Shown: positions 1 through 13,300 of the stretch, in pieces | Numbering within the stretch: the first letter of the stretch is position 1 | Layout of the letters: the number at the start of each line of letters is the position of its first letter | NCBI GenBank assembly: GCA_027627225.1 | Contig: JAPFQT010000080.1 | Location: forward strand, 806,001-870,000 | DNA length: 64,000 bases | Direction: 5' to 3' | Source: Congeria kusceri | Lineage: Eukaryota > Mollusca > Bivalvia > Myida > Dreissenidae | Translations under genes and position numbers: made by a program | The notes under the pieces: model-generated | Database searches by the model: none | What the model saw: the letters and a program-made list of their open reading frames with translations, nothing else | What the model was told of the DNA's origin: nothing

Positions 1-111
1 TGTGTTTATTTACAAATGATTAACATAAAATACTAACACAGTTGATATAATCAGTCTTTCGAGATCACTAATGAAATAAAATGCGTAACATGGATATTCT
101 TGTATTTTCAG

Positions 112-182
112 GTCCATTTTGTACCACACCATGCTGCTTTGCAGATGAAATAAAGCTTGAATGTCACTTTCTACACATGAAG
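112..182 (+). CDS. Candidate internal exon, unknown protein
   Basis: A 71-nt stretch has a good acceptor before it (pyrimidine-rich, ending ATTTTCAG) and a donor after it (ATGAAG|GTACTG). One frame is open: two leading bases, then 23 codons reading PFCTTPCCFADEIKLECHFL and HMK. It is cysteine-rich but I do not recognise a domain. It ends in phase 0, and the next candidate exon at 798 begins in phase 0, so the two splice in frame. Upstream exons would lie before the window. The call rests only on splice signals, phase and the open frame; a chance open stretch of this length is quite possible. Confidence 0.3.
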
Positions 183-489
183 GTACTGTTATATTTTCAT
201 CATGTTTATATTTCTAGTGTATCAAGGTATATTTCACTTTCCTGTTATGCATTTTAGTGAAAAAATTGCATGGGGACACTTTTTTTTTTAAATTAAAATA
301 TACCAAAATTTAAGGGTGTTTTTTCTTCCGTTTGGCACCATCCGTGAACATAAAGTGTTGGGCTTTCATAGGAATACTATACATTTTTGTGATCTGTGTG
401 AAAAGACCATTCGGAAAATGTATAGTTTTGTACAGATCGTTCAGTTTGTAAAAATAGCTGGTTGTTGCTAATTTAGTCACAGTCAGAAA

Positions 490-519
490 TACACACACAC
501 ACATACACACACACACACC
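490..519. repeat. (CA)n microsatellite
   Basis: A short CA-dinucleotide tract interrupted once by 'at', inside otherwise ordinary AT-rich sequence between the two candidate exons. Confidence 0.9.
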
Positions 520-797
520 ACTAAACCCACAAGAAATAAATGGCAAGAAAACAAAATGATCACCCACACTAACCTTTGGTTATGCAGAATCCTAGAGAAT
601 CTTATAAAAGGATAATTACGTTTTATTACCACAGTATACAAAAAGTAATCCGATTGACACAATCCTCCATTTAATGACACAGTATCCTCTGTTTAGATCA
701 CACCAGTCTTTCAATAGAAAAACCAAGCAAACCCACAATATATCACCCAACACAGAGATTGCAGCTCTGAAATGTCAAAATGTGTTTTATGTTACAG

Positions 798-1130
798 ATT
801 TCTCCTGTTTTAAATAAACAACCTGGCTTAAAAATTCTAGATTGTAAGGCAGAACCCTTTGAGGGGAAAATGCAGATCAAAAATAGGGGAGTGACTCCTG
901 CATACAGAAAACATACCAACCCTGAATCAGTAGGGCTGAATAACCATGAAATTGTTACCTTGATGAAAAATAATTGTGGTCATTCAAACATGGCAGTAGA
1001 CTATCTAGGTATATATGTAGATGACTGTGGTAATTATGAAATGCCTATGATGATGATGATGATGATACTGGTGGCGGTGATGGTGGTGATGATACTGGTG
1101 ATGCTGGTGACGATGATGATGATCAGATGA
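798..1130 (+). CDS. Candidate terminal exon, unknown protein
   Basis: An acceptor (TTATGTTACAG) precedes a frame that stays open for 110 codons to a stop at 1128-1130. The first ~80 codons have mixed composition (ISPVLNKQPGLKILDC, later YRKHTNPESVGLNNHEIV). The last ~30 codons translate the ATG/GTG microsatellite into Met/Val runs, so the real coding part may stop earlier. A possible donor (CTATCTAG|GTATAT) after 1008 would give an internal exon instead. It joins in phase 0 with the candidate exon 112-182. I do not recognise the protein, and no homologous domain is evident. Confidence 0.3.
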   Translation: MSPVLNKQPGLKILDCKAEPFEGKMQIKNRGVTPAYRKHTNPESVGLNNHEIVTLMKNNCGHSNMAVDYLGIYVDDCGNYEMPMMMMMMILVAVMVVMILVMLVTMMMIR

Positions 1131-1256
1131 TGTGCTGATGATGATAATGATGACAACAGTGGTGATTATGATGCTGCTGATGATGATGATAATGTGCTGA
1201 TGATGATGATGGTGGTTATGATGAAGTTTGTGATGATGCCAATGATGAGAGTGATA
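1046..1256. repeat. Degenerate ATG/GAT trinucleotide repeat
   Basis: About 210 bp of imperfect (ATG)n with GTG, CTG and GCG interruptions. The tract overlaps the 3' end of the candidate exon at 798 and explains the Met/Val-rich tail of that frame. Confidence 0.9.
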
Positions 1257-2680
1257 TTCTAATGATGGGGATAGAGAAAGGATACCACTTCAACTAAAAC
1301 TAAACATTTCAAATATTGTGAGTTCCAATTATGTAAAAATCGTATAAACCGTTTGATAAAATGTTTACATAATAACCAAGTAACTGTTAGAAGATTCTTA
1401 ATTTGAAACATACAAAAGCACTCCAAAGCACAAGAACGCTATACACAGGCATACTTTTTCTGTTCATTAATTGAGCAGATAACGAAGTCAATGTAGTTCA
1501 CCATGTATTTATGTACTGGCAGGCTAAAAGAACAGCGTTTTAAATATGTGCTATTTACAGAGTAAAGATTAGTTATTCAGTAACTTACTCAGCTTATCTA
1601 GTCCAAAACACATGATGTCACAAGAAAATCATAAATTAGAAATCTTATACACTGTTTACATAGGCAAACTTTGCATTAATATTGAATAGGTATGGGTTGA
1701 TTTACATTCACTTTTGTGCTGTATCATGAAGATATTACAGGTAAATGTGGTATTTTAACATTTTTTATTTCACCTCATAAAATAAAATGTATACCGTTTT
1801 AAGCGGGTTTACATAATAAAACTGCCCATTGACAGTAATTTTGAAAATTAAGTAAATGCTCTCGTGCACAAAACAATTGTTTTTCAACCTTTGGGGAAAA
1901 ATTAATTCTTTGTAATATTTACAAGTATTTGTTATAATTTGCTTAGAATTGTAAGAGCATGGCATTAAGAAGTCCTTCAAATGATTATGTAATACAAAAT
2001 ACACTTTTAAGTTATTTTAGTATCTTGTTATGAAATTTAATGTCTACAAAAGTTATAAATTTTACCAAACACTGGATAAATTATCCACAGGGAAAAATGT
2101 CCAGGAATTGTTACCCTATTATGCTTGTGTATGAAGGGAAGTACCCACATTTAAAGAAGGTGTGTTGAATACATCATGTTAATTAAATTGCATTTGACCC
2201 TTAACCTATCATTAGGGTCTGATGGCTAGTACAAAAGGTAGGGGCCCATAAATCACCAGAAATAATACCCCCTGAGCTTCATTACTGCCAACCATAGCAC
2301 AGGTAAATGCTGGCACAAAGACATCACTGAATGACTAAGATCCCTGGGCAATTTAATACTGCTGGAATGCATTGTATTTCACTTAATATAATTAACCATC
2401 CTATTGCATTAAAGTTCAACTTAAGATAGTAAATAATGTTATTAAAATCAAAGACATAATAACTGGAGTGTCTAGTCTGTGAAAAACATGAAACTTGTAA
2501 TTTTAAATAACAGTTACAATACCACGGCTCTTTGTAATTATATTTAACTATACAGGAACAACAAATTTTGTCTGTCATCACAGATTTATTACAGCAATTA
2601 AGACCAATTAAGTAACAATGAGTGGAAAAGTATGTCCATCCAAAGCCAACAATATGTTACTTAGGTTTACATTAAAAAAA
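1257..2680. other. No gene seen
   Basis: AT-rich sequence with frequent stops in all frames. I see no splice-flanked open exon, no RNA gene and no clear repeat boundary. Confidence 0.5.
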
Positions 2681-2683
2681 ATG

Positions 2684-2985
2684 TTTGTTTCAGGTAACAT
2701 GCCCCAAAAAATTAGGGTAGGTAGGTAGGGATTTTTTTAAATTTTTTTTTTGGTAAATGGTGGTCAACTTGAAGATTCTTAAACAAAATAAATATTCAAA
2801 ACATATCAGTAATATCCTTAAACATTGTTTATAAGTGGATACTATCAAAATAAAACACTTATTTATCCAAAACACATTTAATTATTAAAAAAGGTAAATA
2901 AAACAAAAATCAATCTGACAAACCCAATAAAATGTTCTAGGGTTGGGCTGAAAAAGTGTGTTAACATGGCTGCATTTTTATCATA
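2684..2985 (+). repeat. Interspersed repeat family A, copy 1 (full length)
   Basis: This copy begins TTTGTTTCAGGTAACATGCC, continues through a GTAGGTAGGTAGGG block, 'ggtcaacttgaagattct' and 'aaaacacttatttatcc', and ends near 'tctagggttgggctgaaaaag'. The same segments recur in the same order at 26690-26905 and inverted at 46788-47056, so this is a dispersed family of about 300 bp. It has no coding capacity and resembles a MITE. The ends are approximate because no target duplication is clear. Confidence 0.75.
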
Positions 2986-2989
2986 TTTT

Positions 2990-4920
2990 CATGTAAATAT
3001 TTATCACAGGTAGTCTTAGCATGTTAGGTGTAACCAGAGGAGCTCAACGTAATCTTTCTGATTACGAATATTGCACCTGTATCACCAGGCATCTTTCAAT
3101 TGGTCTATGCAAACGTTGCAAAAACAGAATGTGTTTGCCCAATCGTTCACATTAATTAGTATACACAGAAGATAGCAATGTTTTCTTAGATGTTTCTTAG
3201 ACAAAAGATGTGCACTCAATCCCAGATCAAAGAACCAACAGTAAACTTTTATCAAATCAAAACAAAACAATAACATTAGCTTTCCTGGAATAATAAGACG
3301 CGCTACACAAACTGTTACTTTTTTATTCAAGAAGACAAGTCATATTCAACTGTCACTGAGATTGATCAGTTGTGGCTTCTTCAACGGCTATGGGCATCCA
3401 CTTGTATTTTTTCCGTTTTTAATTGGCAATAATGCAGATACAAAACATTGTCTGGGTATGGATTTATCATTTAACTGTTCATACAACAGATAAACAGGCT
3501 GCCATGAGAGCCTTAAATCATGATTTGGGAAAAAGGCAGAGTAGACAAAAAAAGAACAAAGGGAACAAATTCATTCTTTAGGTTACCTGATACTGCTGGA
3601 GCTTTTATTATTCTCTCTAACTACAATGCATCAGGGTCAAAACTGATAGCTTCAATATTCTGGGGGAAAACAAAGAATGCCATCACTTCAACTTGATTCC
3701 ACATAACAGACATATTACAGCACTTGGTGCTTGGGCAATCTTGGAACAGCCATGAGCAATTATGTTCTACTAATATAACAACATAACATACAGTTGTTCA
3801 TCAAACCCAGAGAGTTTATGACCTCAGCAATGGCAAGAGCTTTTTTTTACAGGAAAGTTGACTCCAATCACATGTGTGTTCTTATTCCTGGAATTTTCCA
3901 AAAAAAATTCAAACAACAGAACACAGAAGACAATGCATGCAGAAGGCATGATAGTAAACTGAGAAACACATGTACTTGAAAGTATGCCTCGGAGAGTTAT
4001 ACTCATACCTTAGATGAAAATCAAGTCGCTGATAGCATAAAAAGACAGTCTGCAAAAAAAGGAAAGAAACCAAAATCAAAGGCAAAATAATGCAAATATT
4101 TTCTAACAAAAAGGACACATTTGTCTGAATGAAATAGAATTTCTGCAATGCCATTTTTACACAAATCAAATTGAATTACTAATTGTTATACTCCCTACTT
4201 TCAATATCTTGGTACATACTACATATATTAGGTTTATATGCAAACTACTCAACTATTCCTAAACTGGCCCAAATAGATGATGGAGGGTATGAATTATGGA
4301 GTATCCCTTGTTAGTGCTTTGTAGCCTGCAAAGTAAAAAGTAGATCACGCGATTAGATCTCTTGAAATCACCCTACTAAAGACTGTTTGCTTCCTCTAAC
4401 AGTCTAACAATGCAGTTTCATCTTCAGATGCGCTGATTAGGACACACTATAGTGTTATATGTAGATCTTCGGATGGGCCAAAATGCTTTGAAGACGGGGA
4501 AAGGAGGTAACAAAAGCAGTCGGAGCCAAACCAGGAACCACCATGTTATGAAACACAGCACTTAGCACACTACTGTTTCTATTTGGTGTTTTGTCAAGTA
4601 CATTTTGTATGTCCATGCTGTGTCCAACTGGATGTACGACAATGCCCCAGGGTGAGAGCCCCGTACATTAATAGAAGAAGAAGGATATTTTTGTAAGTTG
4701 GCAGCTGTTTTAAAAACATGGTTGCATTCAAAAACACTTATCCAAAGCCGTTTAAATCCCACGTCTAAATCTCCTTCATAACATTAGTCAATCTGAAATT
4801 TGCCCTAGACTTTAAATACTAATTTAAACACTACAGCACAGGTTTGTCTGGCAATATGAAATACGTGGCCATTTAATAAAAAGAAGGATGATTAACTTGT
4901 TTTCACAAGACTTCCTGTGA
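2990..4920. other. No gene seen
   Basis: Ordinary AT-rich sequence. The short open frames overlap each other on both strands and show no domain or splice support. Confidence 0.5.
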
Positions 4921-4929
4921 AAGTATGAT

Positions 4930-5205
4930 AAGCGTATCTTTTTATCCACACTTGGCATGTCCATTTTATTTAAGTTTACCTTTCCAATAGACCAATAAAT
5001 TATGCGATAATTATCATAAACTTCCAATTATTATATTAATAGCATAATATCATTAAACTTCCAATTATAATTTTAATATTAATAGCATAATATTATGTTT
5101 TCACCCACACATTGCATGTATGTTTTTTATCTAATTTTACTTTTTCACTAGACCAATACATTATATGATTAAAAGTTTTTCAAAAACTTCAAATTATGAC
5201 TGCCA
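4930..5205. repeat. Diverged tandem duplication, ~165-bp unit
   Basis: The order 'ttatccacacttggcatgt ... agaccaataaattatg ... aaacttccaatta' at 4938-5035 is repeated in diverged form as 'ttttcacccacacattgcatgt ... agaccaatacattatatg ... aaacttcaaatta' at 5099-5196. Between them, the shorter phrase 'attaatagcataatat' is also doubled. Confidence 0.75.
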
Positions 5206-5863
5206 TCTGAATCTATTTAGTTCTCCACACACAGGCAAAATCTTGTATAAGTATGCAGCATCAGCTTGCAGTCCACACCATTTTGGTCCATTAACCACCA
5301 ACTAAACTAATAACCTACATTTAATCCATCAGCCCATTAACCCCCCAAGCTGCACCATTGAAAGGCTCAACAGGAGGTACCTACTTAACCAAATAGCCTG
5401 TCAGTTGTCTCTGACAGACACCCATCTGATCACTGTCATCAGGTGAATATCAGAATTATCTACAGCTGGTCAGCATGACTAAGCAGTTTTATGATTGGTT
5501 CAGTGAATCTTAATACAGAATAACCTTTGAAAAAAAGTAAGTTGAATGACTCGCTGTATCCCCAACTTTTAAATAAATTTTTAAGACAAAATACAATTGT
5601 ACAGGACTAAATAAAGCTTCTAGATCTTGCGCAGATTTTGCACTGATTTTCAGTGTGTTTGTAAGGGTGTTGTTGTTTTTGTATTTTTCCTATTTTTTCA
5701 ACTTTGAAAGATAACAAATTTTGTCAAGTTCATGACAAAAAAGCAACACACTAATTATCTTTTCCACATACAAAAGCTGTGATATTTACAATCTTGTTAA
5801 ATCCACAAGTGCTGTTGATGTAAACTATACAGCAGCTCTAAAAGCAATGTTTTTATTTAGTGT

Positions 5864-5926
5864 TTCCAAATACAACAACAATAAATCCTCACAAACACAA
5901 CAACAATAAATCCTCACAAACAAACA
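5864..5926. repeat. Short tandem duplication, 31-bp unit
   Basis: The unit 'acaacaacaataaatcctca' plus 'caaac' is present twice in direct succession. Confidence 0.85.
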
Positions 5927-6149
5927 TTCTGTACAAAGGTCAGCCACTATGACTCAAAATTAATACTAATGTACATTTTATCTTGTCAGTCTGTTTGATG
6001 TACCAGGTATTAGGGAGGTGGCCACAAAGCTCCATGTCCCTGTTACCATACTGTGTGGCCAGCCATCACTGGCAGCTGTCACGGACCACAAACATATCCA
6101 TTTGTTATAATTAGAATGTGAAGACCATAGCAATCTCCAGCATGTACAA

Positions 6150-6452
6150 AACAAGAGCTGTTTGTAAAACAGTTATGCCCTGCCCCCTCTAGGTTAAAAA
6201 CAATCTTTAAAATATCAAGTGTGATGATGATTGGATGAGAACTGTTGGACCTAGGGAGCGGAAACTGCTAAAAAGGCCAACTTTAGATAAATCAAGGGCC
6301 ATAACTCTGCTCTTCCTTGGGTGTTTTGGCTGATTATTAAACTTGACCAAGATATTATGCTCACATACTTAGAGGAAACGAAAGTGGTCTACCAACAGAC
6401 CAACAGACATTAGCAAACCAATATACGCTGCTATCTTTGATGGGGGGCCTAA
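6150..6452 (-). mobile_element. Hairpin/CTCTTGTT element (Helentron-like), short
   Basis: On the + strand it starts AACAAGAG, then a hairpin (GCTGTTTGTAAAACAGT), then a C-rich subterminal motif (ATGCCCTGCCCCC) matched by GGGGGGCC near 6446. Read on the - strand it therefore ends in hairpin plus CTCTTGTT, as the other members of this group do. The interior carries 'agggccataactctgc' and 'ggtctaccaacagaccaaca', phrases typical of abundant bivalve repeats. It is non-coding. Confidence 0.65.
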
Positions 6453-6465
6453 TTAGGAAACTTCT

Positions 6466-6542
6466 TTTTTCATTTTGGTATCTTGCCAGTTGCAGATTTC
6501 TTTTTTCATTACATTTTAGCATCTTGACAGTTGCAGCTGTTT
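6466..6542. repeat. Tandem duplication, ~38-bp unit
   Basis: 'cttttttcattttggtatct' plus 'tgccagttgcag' is followed by a diverged second copy, '...cattttagcatcttgacagt' plus 'tgcag'. Confidence 0.8.
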
Positions 6543-7591
6543 TACCTTCAGAGTTTGTGAAAATGACTATGATCCTACGATCTGTGAAAAAAAAATTGCC
6601 AGTAAATAATAACTTTACATAATTTTGGTAGAATGAACAAATTATCAATCTTGACAGTGGAATTTTGCCAAAAAATATGCATTGTTCAAATTCTGTCAGA
6701 CTGTCACCTGTATCATGCCTCATTAATATACGATCAATATAACCTGAATAATTAAAAATTTCCCTATCAATTAAAAATATACACTGTCATCTCCATATTT
6801 CAAGTCCTCCATCAAAATCTTGTTAATAATCATGTATGCAGCTTGTATCGTTAATAACAAAATCATTAAATTGTTTCCTACTGTTTTATAAGCCGTAATG
6901 GTCTAACAATAACATAACTGACAAAACATTATATCTACAATACATAATGCCGTTAAGAATTAGTAGCCGATTTTTCATTTTTACAAACATACCTATTATT
7001 TAAAAATACTGTTAGTAAAAAGTATGAAAATATGCTTCATTTTCAAATATTTTCAGAAATTGTAGTAACCAATAAGAAATTGTAGTACTTATGGGTATTT
7101 TGGCTACTGGCTGCACAAAGTATATTGTACAATCTTCAAAATTAACCTTTTTCAGCATTTTCCACTTTGTATGATAAACAAAACAGTTAAGAGAACTACG
7201 TACCATATGCAACAAAATTAAACTTTTACATGCCGACATGTTCTTCACATAATTTCCATACAAAACGTACACACAAAAGACTATACAAATATCAACTCCT
7301 TTTGTTTTAAGATTAAGATCCATTTATCAGCAATGAATAAGAGTGTGGCATACATTCATTTAGTGAATTCATACATCATGGGTTTTATTTCTTGTTTATG
7401 TTGCTGATGAATGTATCATTATAAATCATCAAATGTCTACAACATAAGTCCTATTATGTTATACCATATGTTCATACGTGTATGTAATTTATTGTATGTT
7501 AATAAAATTGGTTTTGCTTTTCACATTCTGCTCTAACAATAATTATATAAGTGATTTTTAACGACCTTTTACATGTAATAAGAAAACTTTA

Positions 7592-8116
7592 AACAACAGC
7601 GCCACTGTAGTGAAGGCCCTAGGTCGCTCACCTGATAATTTGGCCTTGTGACCTAGTTTTTGACCCCATGTGACCCAGTTTCGAACACGTGCTGCGAGAT
7701 ATGATTGGGACAAATGTTCTGAGCTAGTTTGATGTTGATTGGGATATAAATGTGGCCTCTAGAGGGATCACAAGCTTCTTAAAGTTTTCAATATAGCATG
7801 TTTCAATATAGCAACAGAGGCGGAACCATTTTCGAACTCAGCTTAAATACCATAACCGTTCTGAGCAAGTTTCATGTTGATTGGGCAAAAAAATGTCACT
7901 TCTAGAGTTTTCACAAGCTTTTTCTTCAATCTGACCTAGTGACCTAGTTTTTGACCCCACATGACCCAGTTTCGAAATGTCTCAGATATTATTGGCACAA
8001 ATGTTCTAAGCGAGTCTCAAGACGATTGGGCAATAAATGTGGCCTCTAGAGTGTTCACAAGGTAAATGTTGATGGGCAAAAGTCAATCACAAAAGCCTGT
8101 GCTTAGGTGGGCTAAC
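7592..8116 (-). mobile_element. Hairpin-ended bivalve repeat with 'gacctagtttttgacccc' core
   Basis: It starts AACAACAG with a hairpin (CACTGTAGTG) and 'ggtcgctcacctga', and its far end carries the partly complementary 'aggtgggct' at 8106-8114. The interior has two diverged copies of 'gtgacctagtttttgacccc' + 'tgacccagtttcga' + 'agcgagt...gattgggcaataaatg' with a period of about 160-290 bp. No protein is encoded. It belongs to the same structural class as the CTCTTGTT elements, though its terminal motif is a variant. Confidence 0.6.
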
Positions 8117-8119
8117 AAT

Positions 8120-9640
8120 AAAATATCTTTAGAACAGATATTGATGATACAGAGCACCATAGGACAATACCACACTATTTTATGAACTTTGTGAGGTAGG
8201 AAATGTACAATGGTCCCATAGATGTTTTAAGTAATTCTAAATAATAATTGTGTTAATGATTTTGGTTGATAAATAAGAGAAGAAACTTAAAATACAGAAT
8301 AATTCAAAAGGATGTAAAAATACCAAATGTATACACTTTGCTAATCACAAGCAAGATTTTACAACTTAAAACATGTTGACAATTGGCTGTCAGGAGCATG
8401 GCTTGGTCACAAAATATGTGTAGGCAACTTAATATGTTTTGTAGGCGGGGCTGTATGGCGTAGTGCATTGCCCGGCATTGCTTTTTAGACTGTTGGCACA
8501 AGCCAACATGATTTAGTAGGTGTATTCAGAAATTGGTCTTGAGGGAACTACTTCTTTACTTTGCAGGCTACTAGTCAGTAAATCGATAAATTACTGCGCT
8601 TCGCTCGATGAGCAGTGAGGTTTCCTGTTATCGTTACTACTTTCTATGAATAGATGACAAGAAATAGATCCAACTTAAAATTATAATAATCATTTTAGTT
8701 CACATCAAGTAAATTCATGTTATTTCTATTCACATAGGTATAAAAGCGTATCTGTTTGTGCTGTTAACTGATTAACTGCATATTACATATTGCACAAGTT
8801 TAACAACAGTGTATTGAGTCAGTGCATATAGCAGAGCGATCGTAACCACTCGATTAACGATTGCTATTGATTTTAACATATGCATAAGGATTTTGGAAAA
8901 GAATTGTACTTCTAAAGAGAGTTTTGAATGTATTTTACTAATTTAACTTGTTTTTATTTAAATTGGTATTTACCGAACATAATATAGCGCTTGTGATAAA
9001 AAGCACTGAATACTGATTCGAACTTATCCGGTTCATCGACTATTTTTACCCATTGTAGATTAACTTGTATGCATATAACTCTGTTTGCTTTCTAAATAGA
9101 TTGCACAAAAATATTTGCCTCCCTCGAATTACAAAAAATATTTATGAGAATGTCGTAGATAAATAGCATTGAATTCCACGTGCGCTATATTAGTTTTAAT
9201 TTGCAAAAAACAGTGGCCTGGATCTCCAGCTTCAATTAGGTCAAAAATAGCAGCTTAATTATACCCCCCACACTCCCATCTCCAAAAGCGTTCGATATGT
9301 GTTGCAGATTTTCTTTTTTTCTTTTTTTTTTCCAGAAAAAATGTGTAGAATGTGGCCTACACCGCTTAAAAGAAGCTATGCCGCTCACTGAATGAGCCAA
9401 CAAATTACAGGAAATGGCATTGTACATGAAACGGCAAACTTTTATGTAGGCTTGTAAAATATATAAATTACTTGTATGATAGAAAGATCACAAGAAAAGT
9501 GTGTTAGATTTATTGGTAATATTGCTTTGGGTTTTGTAAAAACTCTTTGTGTTTGATGTTTGAAAGAAACTTTTCAAAATACAGACTGTATGACATTCAT
9601 AAAGAAATCAGCAATTTGGATGCAACCTACAAAAATTCAC
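8120..9640. other. No gene seen
   Basis: AT-rich sequence without supported exons. A 22-base motif (ctacttctttactttgcagg + cta) at 8542-8565 matches, inverted and with one difference, sequence near 4318-4340. I could not extend this match. Confidence 0.4.
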
Positions 9641-9650
9641 TGTTTCTCTT

Positions 9651-10349
9651 AACAAGAGATGCTTGTAAAACATGTATGCCCCCCCCCCCCCGACTTGCAG
9701 CCAAGTCGTCAATACATGCAATTGTTAAGAGATTTTTTGTATGTGCACATTAACACATGGGGAGGAAATTAAAGTGATGCTTTAGAAGGTAAATATAAAG
9801 CTGAAAGAAAGATAGAGTATAATTATGGATTTATATTTACTGTCTATTATATAAAGATACCTGTTTTCTGTTTGATTTAAACATCAAATAGGGCAAAACA
9901 TCTCTAGATATCCTGCGGAAACATAATGGTCTACGGAGAAAACAGTTTTCATGTTACAAGTCCCTGTGACCTTGACCTTTGACCTGTTGAGCTCAAAATT
10001 GATAGGCGTCTTCCTTTCCTCCCGAGTAACCAGCATACCAACTTGGATGATCGTAGGTCAAAGCGTATTCTACATGCAGAAACTAAATGGTCTACAGAGG
10101 AAACAGTTTTCATCTTACAAGCCTCTGTCACCTTGACCTTTCACCTGTTGACCTCAAAATCAATAGGCGTCTTCCTGTCCTCCCAAGTAACCAGCATACC
10201 AACTTAAATGATAGTAGGTCAAAGCGTTCTCTAGATATCGTGCGGAAACGAAATGGTCTACGGACAGACCGACCGACCATCCGACCGGCCGACCAACCGA
10301 TGGACAGGTGCAAAGCAATATACCCCCACTTTTTTGAAGGGGGGCATAA
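9651..10349 (-). mobile_element. Hairpin/CTCTTGTT element (Helentron-like) with ~185-bp internal tandem
   Basis: The + strand start is AACAAGAG, a hairpin (ATGCTTGTAAAACAT) and TATGCCCCCC with an expanded C run. The other end is GGGGGGCATA (10339-10348), an exact inverted partner of that motif, with its own CCCCC/GGGGG hairpin. The interior holds two copies of a block containing 'gaccttgacctttgacctgt', 'ataggcgtcttcctttcctc' and 'aaatggtctacagaggaaac', and ends in a run of 'gaccgaccaaccga'. Non-coding. Confidence 0.75.
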
Positions 10350-13300
10350 AAATTAATTTTTTCACACAGCAAAAGATAATGTCATTACACAAATTTAAAC
10401 AACTGAATGAGAGCAGTCATCGTGGTAATCATTATGGCATATTACAATAGTCGTTTTATTCATAAAGCTTTAATAAAAATTTCAAATAAATGTTTACATC
10501 ACCAATTTAAATATTTATTATGGTTCGCTGATTCAGATGGATAAATAACCAACAATTTATTTACATTGCTTTAGGCTTCAGTGCCCAATATAAATCTACA
10601 GTTAAATATCTGATAAAAGAATACTGTCAGTAAAGATTTAATAATAAACCCATATACCATATCATATTAGCTACATTAAAGTTTGATTTTCTGATTACAT
10701 TGAGACATAGCAGTACACTCGAGTCCTTTGTATATAACATGTTTAACCACAAAGAAAAATAACATCTGATAAAAAGTCAATACTTACAAGTACATAGTCA
10801 GTTAGACCACACACAATATCGTGGCGAATGTTTCGCAAGAATTTTATTAAATACTTCTCTTCAGAAAAGTTTATCACATTTGTACCGACATTCGTCCTCT
10901 TTTAAATCCAAATTTCAATAACATTAGGGATAAGACACTTGACAACTTAAGTGTCTTACCTGACCAATTATGAAATGTCTCACGGTCAGTTGATACTGTT
11001 ACAGCGTTTCTTCAATGACTTTCCCATTAGCTTCAATATTCCCAACAAATGAGGCTACACACCATCATCTATACACTGGGTGGTTTTGAAAATCAGACCA
11101 AAACATACAAACAAGTGTAGCTTAAACTGTTTACTTATCGATCATATTATTGATTCTGTACAGGGGAACACATTTATGAAGCATCATATTGAATGAATAA
11201 CCATGTTATAACTTCCTGACAACTGGTTAAAACGCTGCTCATCTGCAATTTGCATTTCTGCTTTGTGTTTATTATTAAGCAGTAATGATGTTCATAATTA
11301 AATTTTCACCTGTTGACTGCATATCTTGAAAGATTTATTTTGTTAGAGTGTTATAATTCAGTTTCCAATATGAGAGCTCAACAAATGAAAATAAACAAAA
11401 AATGTATGTCTAATGTCAAACACTGAACTGAAATTGAAAATGAGACCCATTTCTACATAGTTACAGATTTACATGCATCATGTAAAGCAAGCAACAGCAT
11501 TTCCGACTTACTATATTAAAGTGCATGTGTTCCCATCAAAGTACCAAAATGACATCACTACTGATCTGATTCAGTCAACCACTCACCTAGCACATTGCAA
11601 TGACGTCTCAGACACATCATCGTCCTAACTATATTCCGTCTTAGATCCTCTTCCAGAAAGTTGCTTTCAACACAGTTTTTTTTTCACAATTTGTTTTTTT
11701 TTTACTCAATATACATGTATATGGTGAACCTGAGCAACCTTTTCTTAATGCTCTTTTGTTCCAAGACGTGTCAACGCTGAATAATTGTTTCACTATTAAC
11801 AATCTATTATCTCAAAAAGTGTTTTATTTTTTTTTTACAAAATATTTGTATACCTGTCACTATTCTGTTATGAATAAATGCAGTGCCCCAAGAAATAGTA
11901 AAGCTAAATGGAATGTTAGAATGATAAACGAGGCTATATTAAATTAAATCATTTCTTATACAAAAGTGAGCTCAGCAGTTTTACAATGAAACCAAAGCAA
12001 ATGAGGACATTATAGACCCTTTATAACAGTGTTACATTTCTTTTGTTTTCATTTTGCCCAGACAATCTGAAATCAAATATGGAATTTTATTCATAGCATC
12101 CATTATGTGGCTATCATATTTCTTTTGTTTTCAATTTTACCCAGACATTTGTTTTCAATTAATTTCAAACCAGCTGTAAAGTGATGCAAAGTAAATCGGG
12201 CTTGTGTACATTGCACATTGGGTACTGCCAATGAAAGTATTTATAAAGTAATCAATGATCATATCTTAGATTTCATATTGTTGTAAAATGTTTTCCAGCA
12301 GGGTTGAATGTGTCTATATCTAGCAGTTCTTTAGTCTAGTTTAGTCTGTGTGGATAAACTGAATAAACATGCTGAAACTCTCATGCTCTACATTACAGTT
12401 ATTGTAACATGAGCTCTATATCTTTTAGATGCATATCCAATAGATTATGAAACTGCATACCTGGGAAGATTGAAATTAATTGCTTTTGGGGTGGGGCGAG
12501 AGCGTGTGGATGATACACAAAACTGTTTTCATATCAATATACAAGTATTTTGGTATAAAATTAACCAGAAATATAACCCTCATCTAGTTTATGTAATATA
12601 CATGTGCACTGTTTGTTACTTTTAACATAGTTGTTTTAAACTATGACAATCACAATTTCTGTAAATGTTGATAAAACAATCTTGGGTCATAATAATGTGT
12701 GCTGCAGATTTTAAAGAAAAATAAAACAACGTCTGGTATGGCCTAAAACTTAAGATTTAAAAAACTGTGATATTTGTCAAGCTTCACATAAGCACCATTG
12801 GGAACAAGATGCAAAACATGCCATGACCATTGGGAATCTCAGTCTACAAAGTGATGAAATTTCACCAAGCCTTCAGAATAATTATATTCCTACTAAAGTT
12901 AAGGAGTAGATTCACATACTGAGTTGTCCACAGAATAAACATATGTCAAATAATGCGACACCACATGTTTAATTTGCATTTTAAATATCTTCTTAGCCTG
13001 AGAAAAAAATCCAGTTCTCTGTCAGCAAAACGTAACAGCATGGATATTTCTTTTTAGGAGCTAATTGTTTAGTATTCAATGATGACTTGACCGTAAAATA
13101 ATGAATTGAAAAACTGCATGAAGCGACTTAACAAAAGCATGAAATAAAACACTAGGAATAAATTGGAAACAGAATGCATTAAAATGCAAATTGCTATCAT
13201 TATATAATGGGGACAATAAAAACGAGGAAATCTGAGCTCAAGGACATGTTAATGGCAGCAAGAACAGATATTCAATTGTCACAAATTATGTGACAGGGAA

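Noticed and set aside
4316..8566. A 4.2-kb transposon bounded by a 22-base inverted match
   Set aside because: The match cannot be extended, no target duplication is seen, and no transposase lies between; it may be two fragments of one short repeat.
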